From Rhodamnia argentea (taxonomy: Eukaryota; Streptophyta; Magnoliopsida; Myrtales; Myrtaceae), in assembly GCF_020921035.1 (NCBI RefSeq), contig NC_063151.1:29766934-29830933 (forward strand): 64,000 nucleotides of DNA, read 5' to 3'. Shown one piece after another: positions 23,971 to 35,745 of this stretch. Under the pieces are notes generated by a model. The model worked only from the letters and a program-made list of their open reading frames with translations. It was not told the origin of the DNA and searched no databases. The position numbers and the translations under genes are program-made. Position 1 is the stretch's first letter. Each line of letters opens with the position of its first letter.

Positions 23971-24255
23971 TTTTGATCCTTACAGTTTATCGATCATAAT
24001 GTTGGAGTTGGTGAATACTTCGGGAACTCTTGTTTCTCATAATGGATACGCCCACATGAGCTTAGGGAAACTAAAGTGTTACCCAACGACATGTGACCCC
24101 TGTGTGCGGGACGCCGACCCCGATACGGGTGTCCCGCTACCCGGTCAGCGGGTGGGGATTTAGGGGCAGCGCCTCCCGACGGAGATTCGGGGGCAGCGCC
24201 TCCTCTACGGGTTTGGGCTTTTACTTTTGATCCTTACAGTTTAACGATCATAATC
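23971..24255. repeat. ~215 bp GC-rich segment between 30 bp direct repeats
   Basis: 'acttttgatccttacagttt' plus 'cgatcataat' occurs at 23971-24001 and again at 24222-24253. The DNA between them is GC-rich, with GGGGCAGCGCCTCC-type phrases repeated twice (~24158 and ~24192), resembling LTR tails of plant retroelements; a related 'gggacagcgcccc' sits at ~40067. Either an insertion with an unusually long flanking repeat or a local duplication. Confidence 0.45.
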
Positions 24256-26680
24256 CTACTCTTCCTACCATTCTCGGGACAACGATTCGAGTCTTTCCGC
24301 CAAATCTTCGTTCATAACTGATAATGCCGGAAGCTATCAAGCCATAATCAACACGAGACGCCCGATGTACTGCAAATTTTGCATTTGGTCCCTATGCTTT
24401 CTTGACCCGCCCAAATTTGGTCCGTGGACTTTGTCTCTGCGACAATACTAGTCTTCAACTCCTCATACCGTCGACTGATGATATTGCGAATTTTGCTTAT
24501 TTCAATTCCGAGTCTCTTGCTTTAATTTTCAAAAGGGTATCCCGCATCGGCAGTCGTCAAAATTCACTATTTTACCATTCACGGTAAGATTCCCCTTTCT
24601 TGCACTAACACAGAGATCATTAATGCGGTTAATGCTATTTGTCCTCTCAAGTTTTAGGAAACAGGATAGTCAAATGCAAGGTAAAAATGCTGATCAACTT
24701 TTAAAGGCTATTGATGCTATTTTCCCCTTATACAAGATTTAGTAAATTTCTCAGTAGATGATCGATTTCTGATTCAATGGCATCCACAAATCGGATTATC
24801 TGGATTGCACTGGACCGACCGGTGCGATCCAATTCTTTGGCGTTCCAATGGAACCGGTGGCTTCTCAACAACGAGCAATGGATGACAACAAGAATCGGCA
24901 AGACTCAATTACTGACTGAGCAAGAAGGAGGGACAACAGGTTTCCAATGGCGACTCGAGACAGGGATGGCATCTAGGGATGCTGGGAAGGTTTAGTACTC
25001 ACTGGAACAATCGCTTGCTTCCGGAGTATCATTAGACTTGCTGTAAACACAGAGGGGCTTGTGGCTTTGGTGACGCATGGTAGCGGAGAGAGGAGATCAG
25101 CGTCAAGAGGCGACCAATCTTTGCTGGCGTGGACGGCCGGAGATTCTGACTATGGTGGAATGGTTTAAAACATGTGTGAGCTAGAAGAGAGAGAATGATT
25201 CTCTATTTTTCTTTTTTATTTGTTTTTTAGTTTATTCTCCTAAAAAAAAAATTGTTTTGATCCAATTCCCACCCTGAAATCAGGAGCTGGACCACCTGCA
25301 CTGGTTTTTCATAACATTAACCCTAAAAAGAAAAACCCATAATTGCTCGGCCCATTAATTCCAAAAAAACGAGGAAATAAAATGGAAAAATTGGAAATGT
25401 CGACAAAACCAATCATCAGCGTCGCAATTGACAATTTTCAATTTCTGATGGAGTTCGTACAAAATCTTTGAGGCCCCCAATTTAATTCCGGCGTATCTGA
25501 AGGTGGTCCAGTAAGTGAAATGTCTACCCTATGCAAATGCAAAAAGAAGAATAAAACCGCACGGAATTGATGATGGGGATCTGCAAATCGTGGCAATTAG
25601 GGCTGTCACCGCCGTCTCCGCCGGTGGCTGATAAAGACCGAAGCCATATTCATATTGGTCCCGTCCCCTAAAGTTATTGCGATTTAGGTTGCTACACCTA
25701 GGTCGTAAACTTTTATGTTATGTTCATTTAAGAAAGCTTTTACATACCCGTGACACTGGTGTTTTTCATGGGTCCACCGTCCACGTAAGTGTGCGATACT
25801 ACATCGCCAAATTCCTGCACAATGCACGAAAAATGTGAGTGGTTTGCCTAATAAAGTCGCAAAATAGAGAAGTAAAATCTCAAACCGTTGGCGAAACATG
25901 AATATATATTCGACTTTCTTCACGTATTGATGTGTTGAAACATCTCACATCTCTTGATCATAAAGTTTATATACTATTTTTGTTCTCGTTGTCTCATCCC
26001 ACCTATCGGTTTAAGCATTCGTATTGGATTTCTTAACATAGCGTCGGAGTACGGTTCTGCCTCGATTTCATTTCGCGCGTACGACTACGCCCTTTATCAA
26101 ATTCCACGTGCGGCTGTAGGGTTTAGATGCTTTTTATCCATACAAGGCCTTTTTAATATGATAACATGAATGAAAGGTGAAGAGGTCGAGAAATTGGGCC
26201 GTGGACTTCCGGCTTTGGTATAAATGTTAACATCGACCGCAGAACGCCCCGCCCTTATCTGAAAGCAATGTGAAATACTATCACCGATTATTAGGGGAGT
26301 ATAATAACCTAAACCTAAGCCTCCCATGACAGGGGGACTAAATTTGACACTATCAAATGTTGATAAATGATAACTTGCTATTTAAGGCCAAAAAAAAAAA
26401 AAAAAAACAAAAAACAAAATGCACGCTGCAATTTCTAAGGAAAGACTCTCACGTGGTGGACCCCATTCTATACGCCGTTTGTTTCATCGAGAGATTTGTC
26501 GTAGCTTGGAGCAAAAATGGGGTTCTTGTCTCATTTAATTTGGATGAGATTCTGTTGGTTTATCTTTTCGATGTACAGTTCCTGAAACAATTACTCATGC
26601 CATCACCTAAGTTTGTATGGATCATGAAAAATTCCATTGCTATTCTTATATTTTTTTTTGGGGGGTGGGGGAAATCACTC
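24256..26680. other. Intergenic, no supported gene
   Basis: Read on both strands; no frame shows a recognisable domain. 24770-25300 contains phrases (ccggtgcgatccaatt ... gatccaattccc) suggestive of an old insertion with inverted ends, not resolved. An A run lies at 26390-26407. Confidence 0.4.
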
Positions 26681-26684
26681 AAAA

Positions 26685-27205
26685 AGTCATAGACGGAATG
26701 CTAATAATAAACTTATTGTACGGATGTTAATACAATTGTAAACCTTTTAATTGTGTCGATTTAATCATAAACTGTTTGATAGTTTGTCAATATAGTATTT
26801 CTTGCCAATTTTGACCGGCAATCACTAACGTGGGTGCTATGGCCCATATGACATAGTCAGCTCTAACTTTGATAACTTGTACAAATTTTTTTAATTTTGA
26901 ATTTATTTTATTTTATTTTTTCACCGTTAATTATTGGGAAGGGGCCCGGGGCGGTCCCCGCCAGTAGTTTAAAGTGAAAATAAAAATAAAAATAAAAAAT
27001 AAAATAATTAATATTAATTTGTTCATGCCGACATCGATCGTGCCACGTAGGACGCTAATGATTTTTTGGCCCAAATTAGTCGGAAAAATAATATTGACAA
27101 ATCGCCAAAAGATTTATAATTAAACCGACATAATTAAAAAGTTTTAAGATCGAATTGACCAATGTGCATTAAGTTTAGGACTTTTTTTGGATAATTTTTT
27201 CTTTT
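26685..27205. mobile_element. Family-1 foldback element
   Basis: Left part CACTCAAAAAGTCATAGACG, then 'aaccttttaattgtg' phrases; right end GGACTTTTTTTGGATAATTT. A short GC-rich core (26935-26970, ggcccggggcggtccccgcc) lies between a T-rich and an A-rich arm. Structure as at 12397-13053. Confidence 0.6.
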
Positions 27206-28442
27206 TCTTTTTCTTTTTCTGTCTTCAACAAACGGCTTGTCAAAAACTACTCCTTAATTTCGAGCCGAATACAACAATTTGCAAAGCGTGCCGAATCCCG
27301 AATCCCGCCCTCTTCGTTTCTGCCGTTCTCGTAAATCGCTCGGACGATCACATCTCGATCCATCGGTCGGGCTGCTTTTTCTCCAATTCGCGCACGGTAA
27401 AATCACAGCGTAATCGGCCATAAATCACATCCTCGGAATATATCTTCCATTAACGCAATTGATTGATTGAAGTTTGGTCGTAGCCAAGAAAATACCTTCA
27501 TTCGCCATTTGAGCCAAAGGTTCTGGGCCTTGTGGTACAAGTTACCATGGACGGGCCCATTTTAAGCAATCTTTTTATTTCATCGGAGGCCCACCAACTC
27601 ATTTTTATCAGAAGGGCCCACTTTCTTGCTTCTCACATCACCTCTCCATATAGCATAAGTCCAATACAAGTTCCCAGCGTTTTCCTTCACGCAATTAGTA
27701 GCTTTCTCTTTAATCTAAGACAAGCACCTTCCCCGACCAACTTCTCTCACCCGAATATGGGATTAAGATATATACAGTACGACGTCGAATCTCTAGAACT
27801 ACGGCAAAAAGGGGTTGATTTTCGAATATCACGACACAATATCTCGAAAGACTATTCGAGGGCTCAATTTGCATACTCCAATTTTATTTTATTTTTTTGG
27901 GTTGTGTCGAATGAAATCTCCATTCATCACTAAAACGATACATGAAAGAATTCGTAGGAAATTTCAGAAATCAGCATAACAAAGGAAGCCTATACTGTCA
28001 AAACAAACCGAAATCTAGAAATCAAAGATGTGATGAAGAATTCGACCGACAAAAAAAAAAAAAAAAAGGATGTGACAGACATGACTTTGTTCTTACTTCC
28101 ACAGACCCAAAATCCCTAGTAATGTTTTAGCATGGATCTTTTGACAATTTTCAAATCCCTATTGACAATGCTTATTCCTGCTCTCCAAATTTTATGCGTT
28201 CTTATTTTTTTCTCCTATCTGATCAAATCGCGAGGTGTAGTATAATTCATGATCTATACCCGTCATCTAATTCGTCACTCCATTAGTGTGCAAGGCACAT
28301 GAACGAGAACGAGAGAGAGTACTCTGATCATGAGTAGATTCAAAGTCAGCTAATTAAAAAGAACCAATCTTAAAGCGTCCGTTTTCAGGCAAACCTCAAG
28401 CCCCCAACAACTTTAATCGAAAGCAACCTCAGAAACGCAATC
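27206..28442. other. Upstream region of the XCP gene, no supported gene
   Basis: Distal promoter of the protease gene. Frames at 27187-27423 and 27532-27933 show no family signature. A poly-A run lies at 28050-28068. Nothing else recognised. Confidence 0.45.
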
Positions 28443-28449
28443 TATATAG
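28443..28449 (+). promoter_or_regulatory. TATA box of the XCP gene
   Basis: TATATAG lies 78 bp upstream of the ATG at 28527, giving a predicted leader of ~50 bp. Confidence 0.65.
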
Positions 28450-28526
28450 AGCTCATCTTCTTTCGAAGCCCCTCCATCTTTCTAGTTATCTATCTACTCA
28501 GATAACCTGAAGAAACCCCAGAGAAA

Positions 28527-30080
28527 ATGGCTGCTCTCTCTCTTTCTAGATCGATGCTACTGCTCTCCGTGTTCTCGGCGTTCGCTCTCGCTTGCTCGGC
28601 TATGGATCGCGAGTTCTCGATCGTCGGCTATGCCCAAGAAGACTTGAGATCCATCGACAAGCTGATCGAGCTCTTCGAGTCCTGGATGGCGAAGCACGGG
28701 AAGCGGTACCAGAGCTTGGAGGAGAAGCTGCAGCGGTTCGAGGTGTTCAAGGAGAACCTGAAGCACATCGACGAGACCAACAAGAAGGTGACCAACTACT
28801 GGCTCGGGCTGAACGAGTTCGCGGACTTGACCCACGACGAGTTCAAGAAGATGTACTTGGGATTGAAGGCTGAGGGGAGAAGAGAGTTCTCTGGCGATCA
28901 CGAGGAGTCCGGCGACAAAGATGTCGTCGACTTGCCCAAGTCTGTAGATTGGAGGAAGAACGGTGCTGTCACTCCTGTCAAGAACCAGGGCTCTTGTGGT
29001 AAGCAACAATGGATCTCTCTCGATCAACATTATCGTCTAAAGCTGATTTTACCGAATCAAATATGGTGGTATCGGATGTATACTTTTTAAATTCGCTCCT
29101 TGAAAACTGTATATCGTTCTCACTAACCTTAATTAAACAAGAAGAAGGAGCGTAAGCTGTAGTTCTTGATCGCGTATCCACAAATGTAGGGAGTTGCTGG
29201 GCATTTTCGACTGTAGCTGCCGTTGAGGGCATAAATCAGATAGTCACGGGGAGCTTGACTTCGCTCTCCGAGCAAGAGCTCATCGACTGTGACACGACTT
29301 ACAACAACGGGTGCAACGGGGGTCTCATGGACTACGCATTCTCTTACATCGTCTCAAATGGCGGACTTCGCAAGGAAGAAGACTATCCTTACATCATGGA
29401 AGAAGGAACCTGCGAGCTAACCAAGGTAAAAAGAGAGCATAGCCAAGTACTGTATGAAAATGCGTTGCCTTTTACTGAATGTGCAACTAATGATTGGGAT
29501 TCCAGATGCGTTTTACGGCTTAAAATGTGTATATATAGACTGACTGATGATGGTCCTTTTCCCTCGTTTTTCTTTCTTTCCCGTCTCCGCCTTCCTCTTT
29601 AGGACCAATCAGAGGTGGTAACAATCACCGGCTACAAGGATGTGCCAGCCAACAATGAGCAGAGCCTCTTGAAGGCGCTCGCCGGCCAGCCGGTCAGCGT
29701 TGCCATCGAAGCCTCGGGCAGAGACTTCCAGTTTTACAGCGGGGTAAGTCTTGTCAATTATATAAAGAGACAGCAGGCTCGATCCCTTTGTTTTTTATCT
29801 ACATTCTTCAGGAAAGATTATGCCACAAACTCATTCTATCATTCTTTTGTTTTTGGTGCTGCAGGGTGTTTTTGATGGGCATTGTGGGAGTGACCTCGAT
29901 CATGGAGTGGCCGCGGTTGGATACGGATCATCCAAGGGCCTGGACTACATCATAGTGAAGAACTCGTGGGGACCGAAATGGGGAGAGAAGGGTTACATCC
30001 GGATGAAGAGGAACACCGGCAAGACTGAAGGGCTGTGTGGAATCAACAAGATGGCCTCTTATCCTACCAAAGCCAAGTGA
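28527..30080 (+). CDS. XCP: Xylem cysteine peptidase (XCP1/XCP2 type), papain family C1A
   Basis: Secretory/vacuolar protease that degrades cell contents during tracheary-element death (known for XCP1/XCP2). Four exons, GT-AG: 28527-28998, 29190-29425, 29603-29743 and 29865-30080; 354 residues, as expected for XCP. A signal peptide covers ~residues 1-25 (hydrophobic [16 protein letters not shown]). The I29 propeptide with ERFNIN-type spacing follows ([28 protein letters not shown]), then the mature enzyme starting near [20 protein letters not shown]. Catalytic residues: Gln154, Cys160 in GSCGSCWAFS (the codon of the Gly before SCW spans intron 1), His296 in [11 protein letters not shown] and Asn316 in [13 protein letters not shown]. 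There is no granulin tail. The end [11 protein letters not shown] is typical of XCP. Convergent with the PHT1 gene, tails 465 bp apart. Confidence 0.95.
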
Positions 30081-30545
30081 CGATACACTATTGTGTCTGA
30101 ATTTCCTCAAGAAAATGTCTTTTTAATGTCCTGAAAATTTCATTTTCCTATGCTTGTTTTGTGCTGTATTTAGACCGGTTGTGTTGCCCGTGTCGGAATG
30201 ATCATGTTCGATGATGATTCGATTGTTTCTTATACACATAAAATCCATACACGAGACCGCAGAAGAAATTAATCGAGAGTACTTTGCTTGTGATGAAATC
30301 TTCCTTTTCCGTGTAAGTACTCACTCTTCTACAACAAGGTCGATCTTTCTTTGAATACAACTGAAGATGAGAGAAAAGAAAGGGTACAAAATTTACATTT
30401 CTGACTGTTAGCACACTAAATAAACACGTATGACACTGGAATTTTTCTGACCTAATTACTATGTACAGACGCCGTGTACGTGTGTGTGCTTTGAATTTGA
30501 TTCGATGCTTCTCGGAGAGAGAGAGAGAGAGAGAGAGATTGAGTG
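30081..30545. other. Shared 3' region between XCP and PHT1, with (GA)n
   Basis: Only 465 bp separate the two convergent stop codons, so the 3' UTRs may lie close or overlap. A GA microsatellite at ~30517-30540 sits a few bases beyond the PHT1 stop codon. No gene. Confidence 0.7.
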
Positions 30546-33500
30546 TCATGCAGCATCAACTCCATTCCTAGAATTCGAACGCGACCTAAGACCATTGTCT
30601 CCGAAACATCTCAACTGTTGACCCATCACCTCACCATCCTCCTCCTCCTTCTCATTCTCTTCCAATGATCTCCCTGCGGTTTCTCTGGTGAACAAGTAGG
30701 TCACCGCCATCCCCACCACACAAATCCCGCCCAAAATTATCAGTGATGCGGTCATCCCGATCGCCTTCGGGTACCCGCCCTCCTTCCTATTGTGCGACGC
30801 CCACAGGAACCCTATCGACCCGATAATCGCCCCGACCTTCCCGGCTGCCCCCGAGATTCCGTGGCACGTGGATCGGAACCTCGCAGGGAAGAGCTCGGCC
30901 GGCACGATGAACGTGGTCGTGTTGGGCCCGAAGTTGGCGAAGAAGAAGGTGAGCCCGTATAGGACCATGAAGCCGTTGTTGGTGTGCTTGTTCCAATAAG
31001 CATAGTAAGGGATGCCGATGGCGATGTAGACTATGGCCATGCCAAGGAACCCCATCATTTGGAGCTTCACCCGCCCGACCCGGTCGATGAAGTACACGGT
31101 GGCCCAATAGCCCGGGATCGTCGAGCTGGCGGCGACAATGGCCTGGAGCTTCGCGACTTCGAAGGCCTCATTGTAGGCGTTGAGCTTCCGAGTGTGGAGG
31201 AAGTGATTGTAGATCTGAGATTGAAAGAGATTGCTGCTGTAGAAGACGACGTCCAAGAGGAACCACGTGCACGCGCACGAGAAGAGGTCGCGGCCGTGGC
31301 GGTGGAGGAACTGCCTGGAGAAGAGCGGGTAGGAGGGCGGCGGGGTCGAGAGGAGGGGCTGATCCTCCACGATTTGTCTGAGCGACACGTCCAGCACTTT
31401 CTCCATGTCCATGGCTGCTTGGAGCACATTTTGTTCAACTAGAGCTGTGTATCTGAGATAACAGAACACGATGAGACATTGGAACTTATGCATTAGAGCA
31501 TGCCTCGTATGTCATCTACAGTTTTTTTATTTAAAAAAAACCAATCGACGAGACTCTTCAGTATCAAATACAGAAAATGGATATAATCTCCACGCAAACT
31601 CTTATCGGCCCATGATTTTTTATTGGGAATATTTCAAATAAGAGTCCGAAGTGCAGTCATTTTCTCAAATAAGGACTTAAAGTAGCTAAATCAGTCTAAA
31701 AAACAAAAAGGCCTAACCTCACATGCCGGTCAAGGGCATTTTTGTCATTTACATATATTTTTTATTTCTTTTTTTTTTTGGTAAGGTATTTTTTATTTCT
31801 TTTTTCCTTTTGCAAAAATGAAAAAAAAGGGCTAAAACTTTAAAAAAAAAATTAGAAGAAGAAAACTGGACCCTGTGGGGGCAGCGGCCACAAGTGGAGG
31901 AGGGCTTTTTTTTTTTTATTTAAAGGAAGAAAAGGAAAAAAATATAAAGGATCAAAATGCCCTTGATCAACGGGTGAGATTAGATCCTTTTGTGAGACTC
32001 ACATGACTACTTTAGGCCCTTATTTAAGATAAAATTCATTTTAAGTTCTTATTTAAGAAAAATGAATATGCTATAGACTTTTTAAGCCTTTATTTGAAAT
32101 TTTTCCAAACTTTATCCGTGCTTTCTTTTTCGGCCACTTTGCGGACCCAAAAGAGAGTCAAATTCCCGGCACCAGTTCGTTCTATAGACAATACAAACGA
32201 CAAAGCTGTCTCTATACCGCAGTTTTAGCTTTGACTAGGATTCGCTGCCAATTTTGAAAGCAACTATAACGTTAATACGCGACTGGGTAAAGTTCCAAGT
32301 AACTTCATGGAGTCGTTTAGGAAGGCTGTCGCTTGTCATGGGATGGGAGACCCAAGCAGAGATTGACTCGCAGGCCCTCCCCTGCTTCGCTTTTTTATAT
32401 TTATTTTTTTGGGTTTTTCACTAGGAAAAAATACACACACACATATATATAAATAAATAAAAAGAAGTGACTAAGCCAAATATTAATTTAGCTCTTGGTA
32501 AAAAATAAAAAGAAAAAGACAAGACTTTCTCTAGGACCACAAAATAGAAGGAAAGTGACTGGTCCATGTGCAACTATATCATGAAATCCACGACCAGCGA
32601 AAGGGTTTCTTGATCAAGACCCCAACACCAACACCAGAGCAGGGAGAATTATCTAAGGAGTCCTGAATTTATTGTACAACGACAATTCAATCATAAAATT
32701 TTCAATTACATCTGTTTAATTCTGAACTTTCTGATGATTTAAGAATTTAATCCTAATCTTTCGACGATTTGTTAATTTAGTTATTTCGGCTAATTTTAGA
32801 TAGAAAGCGCAGATGTAAACGTTAACTATCCTATATAGCATGTTCTTAGGACGGCTAACACCGACGTAGATATTTGTTTTTACATTTTTTTAAAAAAAAT
32901 ATTATTTTTTTTTTCTTTCATTCTTTCTCTGGCTGGTTGCCGAGCTCGGTGATTGCCGGCCGGCAACAACAAGGCTTGCCTGCCCATGGGGAGGGTCGAC
33001 CTCACAAGCCACAAAGGCTTGACCCTCCCTTGAGGCCAGCGAGGTCGAGCTCGTCAATTGTTGGGCAAGGCTCAACCTCGTTAGCCCTCGCCTCCGGCTG
33101 GCAACGACGAAGAAAAGAAAGAAAAAAAAATAAAAGAAAGAAAAGGATAACAAAAAAATCAGATTTTTTTGCAAAAATTATCTACATTAGCACCGATTTT
33201 GCTATGTAGGATGGTTGTGTTGACTAGATAGCAACGAAAGTGATTTCCAGCCAAAATTGACTAACATAACTACATTGACAAATTATTAAAAAAAATATGA
33301 ATAAATTAATAAATCGTCAAAAGATTTAAGATTAAATTGGCATAATTGAAATACTTAGGACTAAATTAGCACAATACAATACGTTATAGGCATTTTTGGA
33401 CTGTTTTCCGCACCAACATGTTGGTTAAGATTTCTTATGGAAGTAGTTAAAAAAGTGACTAAACGTTGTAATGACCAAACGTGAATCACGCTTCTTACAG

Positions 33501-34876
33501 GCAAAGCCACGAAGCTCCTAATAAGTCAAAAAAACAGACCGGGGGATTAGTCAAACGATCCGGTAAAATCAATCTTTTCGCGTTCATCTCTCTCGTTTTT
33601 CCCACTGAAAGTACCACAGTCACCGGGTTTAGGGCGAGCCCGGCCAAGACCGTGAACAGCGATCTAAAATAATTCTTAAAAAGCCACGAGACTAGCGATG
33701 ATCTTGGCTCCATACCTAAAATTGACTCATGCCCAAGGCCATGGATCACCACCATATACACCTATTGGCGCAGCTGGTACTATATTTTTATAAAATTGAG
33801 CAAGTTTTATCTGTGTTAATGCACCTGGAGATAATGATTACATCAAGCAAATACTACATCAAGACCTATTTAAATCAGGCTTCAATTTCACAATTGAACG
33901 GTCATGGGACTGGACTAGTTCGACTGGGTAAAAATTGAAAACAAATTAAACCACATGACGGGACCGGACCGGACCGATTGATTTGTTCGTCAATTTGGTT
34001 TAAAATGACAACCAATGGGGGGTTTCTCAAATGGAACTTAGAGCCCACGAAGTGTTATAGAAATGCAGTGGACAGGACAAATGAATGCATCTACAAATGA
34101 ATGCATCTACAGGTTAATGTGTTATTGCGCAATAATGAGCTCAGGAATATTAAAAAATAAAATAAAATAAGATGTTACCTGGCAGTTTCGGGCATCGTCA
34201 TCCGCCAGTAAAACGTCAGCGCCGCCGGGACAGCGCCGAGCATCAGTATCACCCGCCACGCGATGTCGGCCTCATGAGGCGTCGGGTGAGTGGGCGACAC
34301 GTGCCCCGACGCCCGGTCGAACGCCTTGCACACCACCATCGTCACCACCGAGCTCGCCAGGATGCCGAGCCCCTGCATCGAGAAGACCGCCGCGATGAAC
34401 GCGCCGCGCGTCCGCTTGTTCGCGAACTCGGACATGATGGTGGCCGAGAGAGGGTAGTCCCCGCCGATCCCCACCCCGAGCACGAAGCGGAAGAGCACGA
34501 GGCTGCCCAGCACGCACCCGCGCGTGGTGCATATGGAGAACCCGCACCCGACGGACCCAACCACCATGAGGAGCAGGGCGAGGCCGTAGACGCGCCGCCG
34601 CCCGATCAGGTCGCCGAGGCGGCCGAAAAGGAGCTGGCCGATGACGGTGCCGAGGAGGGCGATGGCGACCATGGCGGAGGTGACGGCGGCGGGGAAGCTG
34701 AGCCGGTCGGCGTCGTCGTTGGGGTAGTAAATGCGGCCGAGGAGGCGCATGATGGGGGGGAGGCAGAAGAGGTCGTAGGCGTCGGTGAAGAGGCCCATGC
34801 CGGCGATGACGATGGCCTTGAAGTGGTAGTACTGGGTCCTGGCGGCGTCGAGGGCGGAGAGGACTTTCAACGCCAT
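30546..34876 (-). CDS. PHT1: High-affinity inorganic phosphate transporter, PHT1 family (PHT1;8/PHT1;9-like)
   Basis: Plasma-membrane proton/phosphate symporter of the major facilitator superfamily. Two exons, 34876-34179 and 31452-30546; the junction AG|A restores Arg in PETAR-YTALVE and gives 534 residues, normal for PHT1. The start is the ATG of [20 protein letters not shown]; a possible 7-residue extension would begin at TTG and is rejected. The PHT1 signature [13 protein letters not shown] is at residues 138-150. Twelve membrane segments are split by a central cytosolic loop containing [13 protein letters not shown]. Other family marks are FTDAYDLFC, the C-terminal half block [20 protein letters not shown] and [16 protein letters not shown]. 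The tail is Glu-rich. An intron at this place and the [11 protein letters not shown] block fit the PHT1;8/1;9 branch (from memory, moderate). The first exon is very GC-rich against its surroundings. Confidence 0.93.
31626..32106. mobile_element. Family-3 TIR element inside the PHT1 intron
   Basis: Left end GGGAATATTTCAAATAAGAG and right end (reverse complement GGAAAAATTTCAAATAAAGG) form inverted repeats of ~20 bp. Subterminal parts also match in inverse (cattttctcaaataagg / ttatttaagaaaaatg). Inside are 'cctaacctcacatgccggtcaaggg' and its inverse 'ccttgatcaacgggtgagat'. Non-coding; the same family as 22713-23373. Confidence 0.75.
32640..33412. mobile_element. Family-1 foldback element inside the PHT1 intron
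   Basis: Left end AGAATTATCTAAGGAGTCCT, right end GGCATTTTTGGACTGTTTTC. Arms repeat 'aattgcca/taaatcgtcaaaagattt' phrases in inverse order around a T-rich and an A-rich stretch and a GC-rich palindromic core (32930-33115: tgccggccggcaacaacaag ... ggctggcaacgacg). No frame. Confidence 0.65.
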
Positions 34877-34909
34877 CGTCGTATCGCAAGGGTTCAATTC
34901 TTTAGCTAC

Positions 34910-34936
34910 AGAGCGAGAGAGAGAGAGAGAGAGAAG
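34910..34936. repeat. (GA)n tract in the PHT1 5' leader
   Basis: GA repeats ~35-60 bp upstream of the PHT1 start codon; a CT-rich leader in the transcript. Confidence 0.75.
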
Positions 34937-35740
34937 GGGATGACGATGGGTCGGTGATATAGTGCGAGCGAGATGGGTGGAAGTCAGTGAATCGGAGGGT
35001 GCGGAGCAATTTCGTGATGGTGATGGAAGCGAAGACGAGACGAGGAAGGAGGAGGACGGAGGGGATTGGCGGATGCCTGGCGAGGTTGCGCGGAATAGTA
35101 TAGGATTCCGCTACATATGCGAATCTGGTCGCTTCCTCATCGTTGTTTGTCGCTACCCTGTTGCTATGGTGGGGGAATTATTATTAATTAATTACAAACG
35201 AAAATTGGGTTTTGCATTTTTCTGGAGACATTTTTATTTTCTATAGAAATCGGCCGTCGATGCATACGTGCGGATGAATCGTGGCCGTGAGATCTGACGA
35301 AGACCGGGTCAACTCCCCATAAGGAATGCCCGGCTATCACTATTACATAATAATAATAATATTATTATTACCATCATTTTTTCCGAATTTATTTTCCATT
35401 CGGAACTCGGAATATACCAAAGAGCGTATCCAAGCACGTTCTTCAATCCCTATAATTAATGCCGATGTGGCTCAACAGAAATTAATGAGATAATCAATCC
35501 AAAATTCAGATACATATTTCTATATCCTACTTTATTTGTGTTTTGACTCTACATGTGAAAATAGCGTGTCATTACCCTTGCCGTATGTTTCTGTCGGAAT
35601 TTGCTCTGTCGCACTAATACCAAACTATTTTGATCCATGGAGATGATTTGTATGATCCCCTTCAATACATTGCGTGAAAAATTAAAAAAAAAAACAAATA
35701 ACTTGGTTGTCTTCATTGCGATTTGTTGACATAATTTAAA
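34937..35740. other. PHT1 promoter region, no gene
   Basis: The GC-rich leader fades into AT-rich DNA with an 'ataataataat attattatta' near-palindrome at 35347-35370. A weak minus-strand TATA-like stretch near 34958 (plus-strand 'gatatagtgc') could serve PHT1. No gene recognised. Confidence 0.4.
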
Positions 35741-35745
35741 ATTGA

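Noticed and set aside
34877..34897. 7-residue extension of PHT1
   Set aside because: Would start at TTG; the ATG at 34876 matches the usual PHT1 start.
34172..34957. Long plus-strand open frame (261 codons) over the PHT1 first exon
   Set aside because: Shadow of a GC-rich exon; the translation is Arg/Glu/Asp/Gly-rich without domains, while the minus frame is a clear PHT1.
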